A stretch of DNA of 64,000 bases from JBCCTX01 sp964652565 (GTDB lineage Bacteria; Bacteroidota; Bacteroidia; J057). Below the pieces are notes generated by a model, which worked only from the letters and a program-made list of their open reading frames with translations, was not told the origin of the DNA and did no database searches. Location: the NCBI GenBank assembly GCA_964652565.1, contig CAZZEC010000005.1, positions 12,591 to 76,590 on the forward strand, given 5' to 3'. This document shows positions 1 to 8,841 of the stretch, piece after piece. Positions within the stretch are counted from its first letter, which is position 1. The number at the start of each line of letters is the position of its first letter. Position numbers and translations under genes: made by a program.

Positions 1-120
1 AGCGTTTCTTTTACAAGAAAGACTTAGCAGTACGATACACCCTATAAATAACTTTTGAAGCATACATGCGAAGTTAAAAAATAAATTTTTGCGATTTTAT
101 TATTTTAAGAGTTGATTTGC

Positions 121-834
121 ATGGAAAGATTAGTGCATACCTTGGGAAAAATCATCATCGCCATAGATGGATATGCCAGTTGTGGCAAAAGTACTACAGC
201 CAGACTTGTAGCAAGAGAATTGGATTATACTTATATAGATTCAGGCGCTATGTATCGAGCTGTAACACTTTACTTCCTTGAACATGGTATCTCCCATCAA
301 AATGATTTGTCTGTCATTATTGATGCCCTTAGCCAGATGACCATTGAATTTAAACTTGATACAGTAGAAAGATTCTCCCATACGTATCTAAATGGAAGAG
401 ACGTGGAGTTATTCATAAGGACACCAGAAATATCCAGCATGGTGAGCCAAATAAGTACATTGAAACCTGTAAGAGAAGAGATGGTAAAGCAACAGCAAAG
501 AATGGGTAGAGATAAGGGTATCGTAATGGATGGAAGAGATATTGGGACTGTAGTCTTTCCTCGAGCGGAACTTAAAGTTTTTATGACTGCGGGTCTGGAA
601 GCTCGGGCGAAGCGTAGAAAACAAGAAATGGACTCCAAGGGAGTAACCGTATCACTGGAAGAGATACGAGAAAACTTGCAAAATAGAGATCATATAGACT
701 CCACGCGAGAGGTTAGCCCACTTAAACAAGCTGCTGATGCAATAGTTATAGATACAACAGATCTTTCAATTGTACAACAGGTGAAACTGGTATGTAATCT
801 AGCAAAAGAACGTATACAAATTGCTACAAACTAG
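121..834 (+). CDS. cmk: Cytidylate kinase
   Basis: Cytoplasmic (d)CMP kinase that transfers phosphate from ATP to CMP/dCMP in pyrimidine nucleotide synthesis. The ATG at 121 was chosen over an in-frame TTG at 112 because it puts the P-loop (GYASCGKST) at residues 17-25, the usual distance. Further on are the DSGAMYR substrate segment and the DGRDIGTVVFP motif typical of the family. At about 237 residues it is normal length for a bacterial Cmk. ispH follows on the same strand after 45 bp, so the two are probably co-transcribed. The P-loop Cys/Ser variant differs from the Enterobacteria form, but I see no damage. Confidence 0.95.
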   Translation: MERLVHTLGKIIIAIDGYASCGKSTTARLVARELDYTYIDSGAMYRAVTLYFLEHGISHQNDLSVIIDALSQMTIEFKLDTVERFSHTYLNGRDVELFIRTPEISSMVSQISTLKPVREEMVKQQQRMGRDKGIVMDGRDIGTVVFPRAELKVFMTAGLEARAKRRKQEMDSKGVTVSLEEIRENLQNRDHIDSTREVSPLKQAADAIVIDTTDLSIVQQVKLVCNLAKERIQIATN

Positions 835-879
835 ATCGTGTCATTTAATGTTAACTAAATTGATAATACAATCCGTTAT

Positions 880-1725
880 ATGAAAGTCACTGTAGATCAA
901 AATTCTGGATTCTGTTTTGGGGTTGTATATGCCATCGAAATGGCTGAAGATTTTCTCAGAGAGCATGGGACCCTCTACTGCCTGGGAGATATCGTGCATA
1001 ATGATAAGGAAGTCGAAAGACTGCAAAAATTGGGACTCAAAATTATCTCTCATGATGATCTTCAAGCGCTAAACGGAGAAACTGTTCTCATACGGGCACA
1101 TGGAGAACCACCAGAAACCTATAAAATTGCACTCGAAAACGATTTGCATCTTATAGATGCATCCTGTCCAGTAGTACTAAAACTACAAAACCGTGTTCGG
1201 CAAGCATTTGACGATGATCGCCAGATAGTTATACTTGGCAAACCTGGTCATGCAGAGGTAAATGGGTTGATAGGTCAGACTAATCAGGAAGCTATCGTTG
1301 TTTCCTCTGTAGAAGAAGCACAGAAGCTTAATATAGAAAAACCTGTTTCTTTGTATAGTCAGACGACAAAAAGCACCAAGCTCCTTCATGAAGTACATCA
1401 GGTGATGAGAGATAAATACGATGATTTGAAGTTCAATGATACAATTTGTCGTCAAGTGAGTAATAGAGAGCCTGAATTAGAGAAGTTTTCTACTATGCAC
1501 GATGTAATTGTATTCGTATCTGGAAAGAAAAGCTCAAATGGAAAAGCACTCTATGGAGCATGTAAGGCTATCAATCCCAATAGTTACTTTGTCTCGGGTA
1601 TTGAAGAAGTAAAAGAAGAATGGTTTGATGGAGTGTCATCTGTAGGTGTATGTGGTGCTACTTCTACGCCCATGTGGTTAATGGAAGAAATAGCGGGTGT
1701 TATTAGCAAGATCAATACCCATTGA
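880..1725 (+). CDS. ispH: 4-hydroxy-3-methylbut-2-enyl diphosphate reductase
   Basis: Last enzyme of the MEP isoprenoid pathway. It is a [4Fe-4S] enzyme that reduces HMBPP to IPP and DMAPP. The three cluster cysteines are visible at C12 (GFCFGV), C96 (DASCPVV) and C190 (NDTICRQVSNRE). The substrate-binding histidines are at H40, H74 (RAHGEPP) and H124 (GHAEVNG). Length, 281 residues, matches stand-alone IspH without an S1-domain extension. It lies 45 bp after cmk on the same strand and converges with the cytochrome gene below, overlapping its end by 14 bp. Confidence 0.96.
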   Translation: MKVTVDQNSGFCFGVVYAIEMAEDFLREHGTLYCLGDIVHNDKEVERLQKLGLKIISHDDLQALNGETVLIRAHGEPPETYKIALENDLHLIDASCPVVLKLQNRVRQAFDDDRQIVILGKPGHAEVNGLIGQTNQEAIVVSSVEEAQKLNIEKPVSLYSQTTKSTKLLHEVHQVMRDKYDDLKFNDTICRQVSNREPELEKFSTMHDVIVFVSGKKSSNGKALYGACKAINPNSYFVSGIEEVKEEWFDGVSSVGVCGATSTPMWLMEEIAGVISKINTH

Positions 1726-2206
1726 TTTCATACCATGATTCAACCTTAATAGGAATCCTGCGACCTTTGTTGACAGGACCATAATAAGTAGCTAGGTATT
1801 CGATTATTTTTTCTTCCTGTTCACCCAGATCCCATAGTTTCTGGGTTTCTTGCATCCATACTATCATTTCTTTCCACCCTTCCCTGGTAGCCCTGTTTTG
1901 GAGAACCAGCTTTGAAGAATGGCAAGCTGTACACGTCGTTCTTACTATGTGATAATCTCCTTCGGCGATAAATCCCGTTGAAATATCAATACCATCTACC
2001 ACTTCAACAGGGCCGGGTGATGCATAGGATGACTCCATTTGAACCATGTCCTTTTGATTCTGAGTATTGGGCTGAGAGCTGTAGGTAATTAATTGTGGAT
2101 CAGACATGATCCATACCAGCATTATCCCCATTCCCAGTGTTAGTCCTAAAAAAATCAAACAAGCTGTCAGTAATCTAATGATTATCCTTTCATTCTTTCT
2201 TTCCAT
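1712..2206 (-). CDS. Membrane-anchored monohaem cytochrome c, sulfite dehydrogenase partner
   Basis: A short cytosolic N-terminus precedes one transmembrane helix (about residues 10-34). The rest is predicted to be periplasmic and carries one haem c site (CTACH, residues 92-96). Met residues near 115-119 could supply the distal ligand. The gene begins 7 bp after the molybdoenzyme gene on the same strand, so the pair is an operon. This resembles SorAB/SoxCD-type arrangements, where a c-type haem protein accepts electrons from the Mo centre. The partner assignment is inferred from adjacency. Its anchor suggests electrons go to membrane-bound oxidases. Confidence 0.8.
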   Translation of the reverse strand: MERKNERIIIRLLTACLIFLGLTLGMGIMLVWIMSDPQLITYSSQPNTQNQKDMVQMESSYASPGPVEVVDGIDISTGFIAEGDYHIVRTTCTACHSSKLVLQNRATREGWKEMIVWMQETQKLWDLGEQEEKIIEYLATYYGPVNKGRRIPIKVESWYEINGY

Positions 2207-2213
2207 AGATGTA

Positions 2214-3530
2214 TTAAAGTACTTTTATTGCAATGCGATGACAAGCATTATTCAAATAGCCCCGTGGATTCCATCCAGGAAGGACCATAGGTTGTTTTTT
2301 CCCATTTTCATCTGTTGCCCTGGCCCAAATTTCATAATACCCCTCTTGAGGAAAACTCACTTCAGCCTCCCAAAGTTGCCAGGCCAATCTATTGTTAGGA
2401 GGACGCAATGTAGCGGACTTCCAACTGGATCCAAAATCTATTGAAACTTCTACATCCGTAACTAAAAAGTCTCCTGCCCATGCTTTTCCCCGAAGAGATA
2501 AATTTTTGGTATCTCTAAGAATACCTCCTGTCTTTGGGTAAGTAATTAGAGATTTGACTGGCATAGATTCAATGATACACATTTCTTCATCAGGAACATC
2601 TGTTCCTGGGGCCACTGGCTCACAAGGTACGCGATAGGATTGCCCTCCCATCTTAGGTCCATCGTGAATTTTATCTCTTACGACTATTTTCTGCAACCAC
2701 TTACCAGATGTAGATGCAGGCCATCCACCAAATACTAATCTTAGCGGAAACCCATTCATTAGAGGGAGAGGATCGCCGTTCAAAGCCCATGCTATTAATG
2801 ACTCATCTTCCAAGGCTTTGTTTACAGGTACACCTCTGGATATCACAACCTGATTTTGATCACCAGATATATGCACATCTTTTCCATAGTATCCTATATA
2901 TACTGCATCAGAGGCAATCCCAACATCTTCCAATACATCTTTCAGACGCACACCCGTCCATTCAGGACAACCCACAGCACCTGTAGTCCATTGATTGCCT
3001 TTAGCTGGGGGATCGAATTCAGACCTCCCATTTCCACCGCATTCTAAGGTTAGATGATAAGTATAATTCGCAAACCTGGATTTTAGTTCATTTAAGGTAT
3101 ATATTTTAGCTTTCTGTACTGCTTCACCCGATACTTCCAACGTCCAGTCGTCGGGATTGATATTCTCAGGGGGGATACCATTATTTCTTATAAACAAGTG
3201 ACTAGCCGGGGTTATGAGATCGTCCAATAAATGTGCTGGCGTTTCAATATTCCAAGGCCTATCATTTAAAATAACCAAATCCTCATGTTTTCCTTTGATC
3301 GGGAAGGGATCGTTATACAATCCAATTCCAGCAGGTATTAACCCAGCGGGCATATGACGTGCAAATACTATTTCCCCCCCAACAGCGGCAGACATAAGCG
3401 AAATAGCTGCTCGTTTTAAAAATCCTCTTCTTGTAGGGTCATTACTCCTACGACCCCAAACTTTCCAATCTGCCTGCAGGGGATTCTGAGAATACAATTC
3501 ATTTATACCAATTTCTTTCTTATTTTTCAC
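2214..3530 (-). CDS. Tat-exported sulfite-oxidase-type molybdopterin enzyme
   Basis: Molybdenum-cofactor oxidoreductase of the sulfite oxidase/SoxC family, likely oxidising sulfite or a related sulfur compound in the periplasm. Residues 34-39 (RRGFLK) followed by a hydrophobic Ala/Gly stretch form a twin-arginine signal. The Oxidored_molyb domain spans about 90-310, with C164 in ECGGNGR as the expected molybdenum ligand. The C-terminal 120 residues match the Mo-co dimerisation domain (SIDFGSSWKSA, LWEAEV). No b5 domain is fused, so electrons must leave through a partner, presumably the cytochrome 7 bp downstream. moaA is divergent, 45 bp away. The real substrate (sulfite, thiosulfate intermediates, sulfoxides) cannot be read from sequence. 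Confidence 0.88.
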   Translation of the reverse strand: MKNKKEIGINELYSQNPLQADWKVWGRRSNDPTRRGFLKRAAISLMSAAVGGEIVFARHMPAGLIPAGIGLYNDPFPIKGKHEDLVILNDRPWNIETPAHLLDDLITPASHLFIRNNGIPPENINPDDWTLEVSGEAVQKAKIYTLNELKSRFANYTYHLTLECGGNGRSEFDPPAKGNQWTTGAVGCPEWTGVRLKDVLEDVGIASDAVYIGYYGKDVHISGDQNQVVISRGVPVNKALEDESLIAWALNGDPLPLMNGFPLRLVFGGWPASTSGKWLQKIVVRDKIHDGPKMGGQSYRVPCEPVAPGTDVPDEEMCIIESMPVKSLITYPKTGGILRDTKNLSLRGKAWAGDFLVTDVEVSIDFGSSWKSATLRPPNNRLAWQLWEAEVSFPQEGYYEIWARATDENGKKQPMVLPGWNPRGYLNNACHRIAIKVL

Positions 3531-3575
3531 AATAATAGCTTTTTGTAGTTAAGCAAAATAAAAGGATTTGAAGAC

Positions 3576-4577
3576 ATGAACAAACCCATTATATATGATA
3601 ACCATGGAAGACCTATCACTTATGCAAGGATTTCCGTTACAGATCGATGCAATCTCAGATGCTTTTATTGTATGCCCGAGGAAGGCAACAAGTATTTACC
3701 CAGAAAAGAACTTCTGACCTATGAAGAACTCTTGAGACTCCAACGAATTCTTTCAGCACATGGAGTCAATAAAGTAAGAATTACAGGAGGAGAACCATTT
3801 ATCCGAAAAGGATTGGTAACCTTTTTAAAACAGCTTAGTGAAATACCTGGATTGGATGAGATCCATATAACGACGAATGGGATATTAACAATCCCTTTTA
3901 TTCCTCAGCTCAAAGAGATGGGAATTTCCTCTGTCAATCTGAGCATTGATTCTCTTGATAGAGAGAGATTCCATATGATTACCAGAAGGGATGAATTAGA
4001 TAAGGTTTTGACATGTATGGAAAGATTGATCGATCATGATATCAAAACTAAACTCAATGCAGTGGTGATGGAGGGGAAAAATACCTCAGATATCATTCCT
4101 CTGGCAACATTGACGAAATCATTGCCCATAGATGTCAGATTTATCGAAGAAATGCCTTTCAATGGTACGGGAATCCATCATTCTACGCTTACGTGGAATC
4201 ATAAACAGATCCTGAATACACTCAAGGAACATTTTCCTGACATATATCAAATAGAGACCCCTCCCAATGCTACCGCAACAACCTATAAGATCCCGGGTCA
4301 TCAGGGTAAAATAGGAATAATAGCGGCATTTACTCGCACATTTTGTGGATCTTGCAATCGCATTCGAATTACAGCGCAGGGGATGCTCAAAACATGTTTG
4401 TATGATCAAGGAGTATTAAACCTAAAATCACTACTAAGGAGTAACATCACGGATAAAGTACTAATGGAGTATCTACTAACAGCATTCAACAACAGACCTA
4501 AGGATGGATTTGAGGCTGAACAAGTCAGAGATAAGGGTTCAAATTTTCATGAATCAATGGCTACCATTGGAGGTTGA
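3576..4577 (+). CDS. moaA: GTP 3',8-cyclase (molybdenum cofactor synthesis)
   Basis: Radical-SAM enzyme that, with MoaC, makes cyclic pyranopterin monophosphate from GTP, the first step of Moco synthesis. The radical-SAM cluster motif CNLRCFYC is at residues 25-32. The second cluster cysteines occur in FCGSC and in KTCLYDQG near residues 255-285. The protein ends in Gly-Gly, the conserved C-terminal tail needed for activity in the family. It is divergent from the sulfite-oxidase-type gene that needs the cofactor. No other moa/mog gene is in the window. Confidence 0.95.
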   Translation: MNKPIIYDNHGRPITYARISVTDRCNLRCFYCMPEEGNKYLPRKELLTYEELLRLQRILSAHGVNKVRITGGEPFIRKGLVTFLKQLSEIPGLDEIHITTNGILTIPFIPQLKEMGISSVNLSIDSLDRERFHMITRRDELDKVLTCMERLIDHDIKTKLNAVVMEGKNTSDIIPLATLTKSLPIDVRFIEEMPFNGTGIHHSTLTWNHKQILNTLKEHFPDIYQIETPPNATATTYKIPGHQGKIGIIAAFTRTFCGSCNRIRITAQGMLKTCLYDQGVLNLKSLLRSNITDKVLMEYLLTAFNNRPKDGFEAEQVRDKGSNFHESMATIGG

Positions 4578-5315
4578 TATTTAATTGCAATTGATTATCA
4601 ATACGTTACAAAGACAACAAGGGCAAAAATATACATATATTAGAATAAATATATACTGGATTAGAATGCATACAATCAAAATAATGTACATTTTGCCTTA
4701 TCGTATTACATGAGTTGTTATTAAAAAATAGACAAAAATTTATCAATTCTTACATGGATATACTCTCTGGAAGCTTCCATTACTGATCAACGCATTCTAT
4801 TGTTCAAACATCTGTAAAATTTTTCTGGAATAATCGATCCTTAATATTAAAGAATTGTGAATTAACCCAAAATGATATAGTTTAAAATTGATATTTAACT
4901 GATGTAGATGCTGTCAATTTACCGAATTTACAGCGCAACTGCCTAAGTATGATCGATAAAAAATATCAAAATACATTAGACTCGCGAATTTTACGTTAGC
5001 GTATAGGTACAGGTTGCATATTCTATATTTTAAAATTAATATTTTAATAATTAAATATAAATAATGCGAGAAATAAAAAATTGTTTATATCTTTTTTGCT
5101 GCTGATGTAATCCATCCCCAAAAAAATCATAATTCTGCACATTTATTTCTAATTTTTCTATTTACTTCTAACTTAGAATCCAAATGAAAAAAAATATGAT
5201 GTAACAGCATCTATGACAATAAATAAAATTTGTATTAGTTAAAAATAGAAATATGTGTAAATTGTCGTTGATAAATATGTTTCATTGAATTGTAAAATAG
5301 AAATTTTCAAAAACT
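4578..5315. other. 738-bp AT-rich intergenic region, no gene seen
   Basis: Very AT-rich sequence with stops in all frames and no ORF resembling a gene. I see a 12-bp palindrome at 4768-4779 but no clear promoter, terminator or RNA structure. It separates moaA from the MarR regulator and may hold that gene's promoter. Confidence 0.6.
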
Positions 5316-5771
5316 ATGGATGCTAAAAGTGCGGTTAATCATACTGACCGATTAATTGATTGCATTAGTTCCTTGAATGAGATTAGAAGAAAACATCACC
5401 ACTACATCAAAACGAAGTATAAAATTACTGGGATGGAGATGGAAATTATTCAATGGTTGCTGATGGAAGGACCTAGAAAAATGAAAGAGATCGGAGAAAA
5501 CTTTAACATCAAATTAAGTTCTTTAACCAGTGTAATTGACAAAATAGAGCGCCAAAAGCTGGTTTATCGCAAAAATTCCAAGGATGATCGAAGAGTAGTA
5601 TTCCTGGATGTTACTGACAAAGGAAAAAGATTATATAGGGATTATAGCGATTATCTCAAAGTACTGACTTATTTAATGCAAAAAGAAATGAATAAAAAAG
5701 ATTTTGAAGCTTTCATCAAAGGAATAGATGTAATGCTCAAATATAGTCCAAATGGATCTATTCAAAATTAA
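5316..5771 (+). CDS. MarR-family transcriptional regulator
   Basis: A 151-residue winged-helix repressor-type protein. The HTH lies at about residues 50-85 (KMKEIGENFNIKLSSLTSVI), followed by the wing with the DDRR signature (KDDRRVVFLDVTDKG) typical of MarR proteins. Helices at both ends would form the dimer interface. It is flanked by long AT-rich spacers, so its own promoter is likely. The target is unknown. The interrupted dipeptidase gene lies 169 bp downstream on the same strand and could be regulated by it, but nothing in the sequence proves this. Confidence 0.88.
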   Translation: MDAKSAVNHTDRLIDCISSLNEIRRKHHHYIKTKYKITGMEMEIIQWLLMEGPRKMKEIGENFNIKLSSLTSVIDKIERQKLVYRKNSKDDRRVVFLDVTDKGKRLYRDYSDYLKVLTYLMQKEMNKKDFEAFIKGIDVMLKYSPNGSIQN

Positions 5772-5940
5772 AAGTTATTTTACTAGTTGCTGTCACTATT
5801 GGGGTTATTTAACATTTATTATTTCTGGAATTTATACGGTGTTATAATTTATAACATTCTGGTTGCGTGTCACTAAGACCCATTTTTGCGATATATTGTA
5901 TAAATAAGTAATTTGGAATTTTTACTTAAATGACTTATTT

Positions 5941-7200
5941 ATGACTAACAATCGCTCCGTATTTCTATCCGTTTACTGTTTGATGCTTCTGCTGGTAGCT
6001 TTGGCTTGCCAGCAGGCGCAACATTCACCTGATACGCTTGAAGCAAAGGCTCAAGAAATCGCACACAGCACAATTATTACCGATGGCCATGTGGATCTTC
6101 CTTATCGCCTCCGTGTAGCCGGATTTCAGCTAGAGAAAGAATATATCGATGTTTCCGCTCAAACTGAAGACGGTAACTTCGATTTTGTTAGAGTAAAAGA
6201 GGGAGGATTAGATGCTCCTTTTATGTCTATTTATATTCCTGCTTCCTTTCAGGAAACTCCAGGAAGAGCCAAAAAATTGGCAGACTCTCTCATCTTTATG
6301 GTTGAAAATATCGCTCAAAAATATCCCGATAAATTTGCGCTTGCTCGCACTCCCCAAGACATTGAAAAGAATTTTCAAGAAGGAAAGATTTCTCTCCCCA
6401 TGGGGATGGAAAACGGTGCTCCAATAGAAGATACCCTGGAAAATGTCCAGTATTTCTTTGATCGAGGAATCCGTTACATTACCCTGACTCATAGTAAAGA
6501 TAATTTGATATGCGATTCCTCCTATGATACAACCTATACCTGGAATGGATTAAGCCCCTTTGGAGAGCAAGTAGTAAAAGAAATGAATTGATTGGGCATA
6601 ATGGTCGATATTTCACATGTATCTGATAGTACATTTTATGACGTCATGCAGCTTACTCAAGCTCCTGTAATAGCCTCTCACTCTTCTTATAGGCATTTTA
6701 CACCTGGATTTGAAAGAAATATGTCTGACGAAATGATTCAACAACTCGGGCAAAATGGAGGAGTAATTCAAATCAATTTTGGATCGTCTTTCCTGGATTC
6801 CGTATCGCAAGACAAATTTACGGCGATCCGTACACATATTGGAGAATGGCTAAAAGAAAATCAACTTTCAAGAAGCGACGCTGCAGCCAAAGTATACATC
6901 GAATCCTATGTTCAAGAACAATCTCCTTTTTCTACAGTAGAAAGAGTGGCAGATCATATAGATCATGTAGTACGATTGGCAGGTATCGATCATGTGGGAT
7001 TAGGCTCGGATTTCGATGGAGTTGGAAATACCTTACCTATTGGGCTGAAAGATGTGTCCGAATATCCAAATCTCGTTCTTGAACTCCTCAAACGTGGATA
7101 CTCAGAAGATGATATACAAAAAATTTGTTATAAAAATGTATTTAGAGTTTGGAATGAAGTAATACGCGTAGCCCAAGATAGACAAACAAGTGCAGGATAG
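5941..7200 (+). pseudogene. Membrane dipeptidase (peptidase M19) lipoprotein, interrupted by in-frame TGA
   Basis: Zinc dipeptidase of the renal dipeptidase family, made as a lipoprotein: a hydrophobic signal ends in a lipobox with C23 (ALAC). The first half (5941-6591) holds the HVD metal motif at residues 50-52 and the bridging-Glu region (GMENG). The second half (6592-7200) holds ISHVSD, SHSSYRH and GLGSDFDG. The halves are in the same frame, separated by a single TGA at 6589-6591. The family normally reads Met-Asn-Arg-Leu-Gly here, so a CGA to TGA change would explain it. Together they give about 419 residues, full family length. Either a recent pseudogene, a sequencing error or, less likely, readthrough. 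No ATG lies just after the stop to restart; the next is at 6601. Confidence 0.9.
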
Positions 7201-7672
7201 TAACTCAATGATTTTATCTCAGTAGTACAAAGTACAATTTGGACCTTACTATATGCAAGGTCTTTTATACTTAAGTGGATGGACTATATTATTTTATAGT
7301 TTATTCCATTCTCAATAAGTGCGGAATTAATTCCGCACTTATTGTCTAATCACTTACCTTTATAATTAATTGATTGGCACATAAAAAAACTAATTTGCTT
7401 ATTTATTAGTGATTTATAATCATATGCTGATAATCATATTACCTTTTTAATGTATAAAAAATTCATAAAATTCATCTTGAAATTGTATTTTTATTTATAA
7501 AACATATTATATTGCAGGTGTGAAATATCTAATGCCATTAAATTAGTATAGTTACTCTTTAATGCTTGGGTAGGCTTTATCACATGTCTAATATTGGCAC
7601 TAATTAATTTTTATATCTAACTATCTGGTGCCTACTTAATTTACCAACCTTATTTTCCTCAAAAAAACCGGT
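7201..7672. other. 472-bp intergenic region with palindrome and terminator
   Basis: AT-rich spacer between the dipeptidase and the convergent alkB gene. It holds a perfect 32-bp palindrome (7313-7344) and the start of the alkB terminator hairpin (from 7661). No coding sequence is seen. Confidence 0.7.
7313..7344. repeat. Perfect 32-bp palindrome
   Basis: A fully self-complementary 32-mer centred on GGAATTAATTCC, with 16-bp arms and no loop. It lies 113 bp after the dipeptidase stop codon. As RNA it would form a long hairpin, but no T-tract follows on either strand, so a classic intrinsic terminator is not certain. It could be a terminator, a protein-binding site or a cruciform-forming site. 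Confidence 0.75.
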
Positions 7673-7695
7673 TCAGTAGGCAAGCCGGTTTTTTT
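7661..7695 (-). terminator. Bidirectional-type terminator overlapping the alkB stop
   Basis: An 11-bp perfect stem (7661-7671 with 7685-7695) of AAAAAAACCGG/CCGGTTTTTTT type with a 13-nt loop, giving a T-tract on both strands. On the minus strand, the last codons and the TGA of alkB form the first arm and loop, so coding and termination signals overlap. Confidence 0.82.
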
Positions 7696-8734
7696 CTATT
7701 TTCTCCATCTCTCTATGCATAACCCAAAACCATACTGGAGGGACTAAGGATAATAACATCATCCCAGGGTATCCTGTAGGCATCTGTGGACTCCTGTCAT
7801 GATGCTTAAGACATTGGTATTTTTTGCTAGCCATGTAATGATGGTCAGAATGCCTGGATAATTCAAATAATGTTAATCTTCCCATTACGTGATTGGAATT
7901 CCAAGAGTGATCGATCTGGACCCTCTCATAGCCTCCATTGTCAAGCTTCTCTCGCTGCAACCCGTAATGCTCAATATAATTCACTGTTTCCAGAAGTAAG
8001 ATGCCAATACAAGCAGCACCCATGAACGCGATGAGACTGGAAACTCCCCAAATCCACCCTATACATACCAATGCTCCAATTTCGTATACATGTATCCTGA
8101 TCATTTCATTCTTCCATGAAAGAACAGAAAGCCTGCGATGGGTAAGTCTCTGTCTTTCCAACTTCCAGGCTGATACATAACCCATCAGAATAGATCTCAA
8201 CCAAAATGTATATACAGTTTCTCCCTTTCTTGATGTTGCGGGATCTTCTACTGTTGCTACTCGCTTATGGTGCCCTCTGTTATGTTCGATAAAAAAATGC
8301 ATATATAGCGAACTGAGCAAGGCCATTTTGGCTAAAACACGCTCATATGCTGACTTCCTGTGCCCAAGTTCATGTCCAATATTGATCCCATAAGTTCCAC
8401 ACATAATTCCCATAGAAAATATTAATCCTATTTTCTCATTCAGGGAAAGTATTTGTGGGGTACTCCATATCTCTAAAAAATATATAAGCAAGACATATTG
8501 AATAAGTACTACCGCATACAGAAGGATATCATACACGGCGTCCTTTTTTATCATAGACGCTTCCACAGCAGTTAGATTACGATTATCTGGCTTGGTAAAT
8601 AATTCCATAAATGGAATAAAACAAAAAGCATATAACGCAGGGCCCCAACTCCAGATTCCTTTCCATTGAATAGAAACAAACATCAGTATTGGTAATACAA
8701 ATGTAACCGTGTATTTCAGTACATTCCATCTCAT
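7673..8734 (-). CDS. alkB: AlkB-type alkane 1-monooxygenase / fatty-acid-desaturase superfamily
   Basis: Integral-membrane di-iron hydroxylase. All histidine boxes of the AlkB family are present in order: HELGHR, EHNRGHH and SRHSDHH. So is the NYIEHYGLQR segment (HYG box) that separates AlkB from ordinary desaturases. Several hydrophobic helices precede and separate the boxes. The family oxidises terminal CH3 of medium-chain alkanes or related substrates, using rubredoxin and a reductase as electron donors. Neither rubredoxin nor reductase is in this window. At 353 residues it is somewhat shorter than Pseudomonas AlkB. The substrate could be a fatty acid or other lipid rather than an alkane. 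Confidence 0.88.
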   Translation of the reverse strand: MRWNVLKYTVTFVLPILMFVSIQWKGIWSWGPALYAFCFIPFMELFTKPDNRNLTAVEASMIKKDAVYDILLYAVVLIQYVLLIYFLEIWSTPQILSLNEKIGLIFSMGIMCGTYGINIGHELGHRKSAYERVLAKMALLSSLYMHFFIEHNRGHHKRVATVEDPATSRKGETVYTFWLRSILMGYVSAWKLERQRLTHRRLSVLSWKNEMIRIHVYEIGALVCIGWIWGVSSLIAFMGAACIGILLLETVNYIEHYGLQREKLDNGGYERVQIDHSWNSNHVMGRLTLFELSRHSDHHYMASKKYQCLKHHDRSPQMPTGYPGMMLLSLVPPVWFWVMHREMEKIEKNRLAY

Positions 8735-8841
8735 AACTATGCGCTTTCATTAAATATAACCATATTTATATTTACATTCACATTACAAAACATATATCGA
8801 TCAGTTTTTGTAACTTTATGATTTCATTATATTACTAAGCT

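Noticed and set aside
1..120. End of an upstream gene at the window edge
   Set aside because: All frames on both strands show no recognisable protein end in the first 110 bases.
1183..1455. Minus-strand open frame inside ispH, as an example of many such frames
   Set aside because: It overlaps a clear conserved gene, has no family motif and looks like a shadow frame. The same holds for the other overlapping frames in the window.
4768..4779. 12-bp palindrome in the moaA-MarR spacer
   Set aside because: Short and expected by chance in long AT-rich spacers, and no second copy was noticed.
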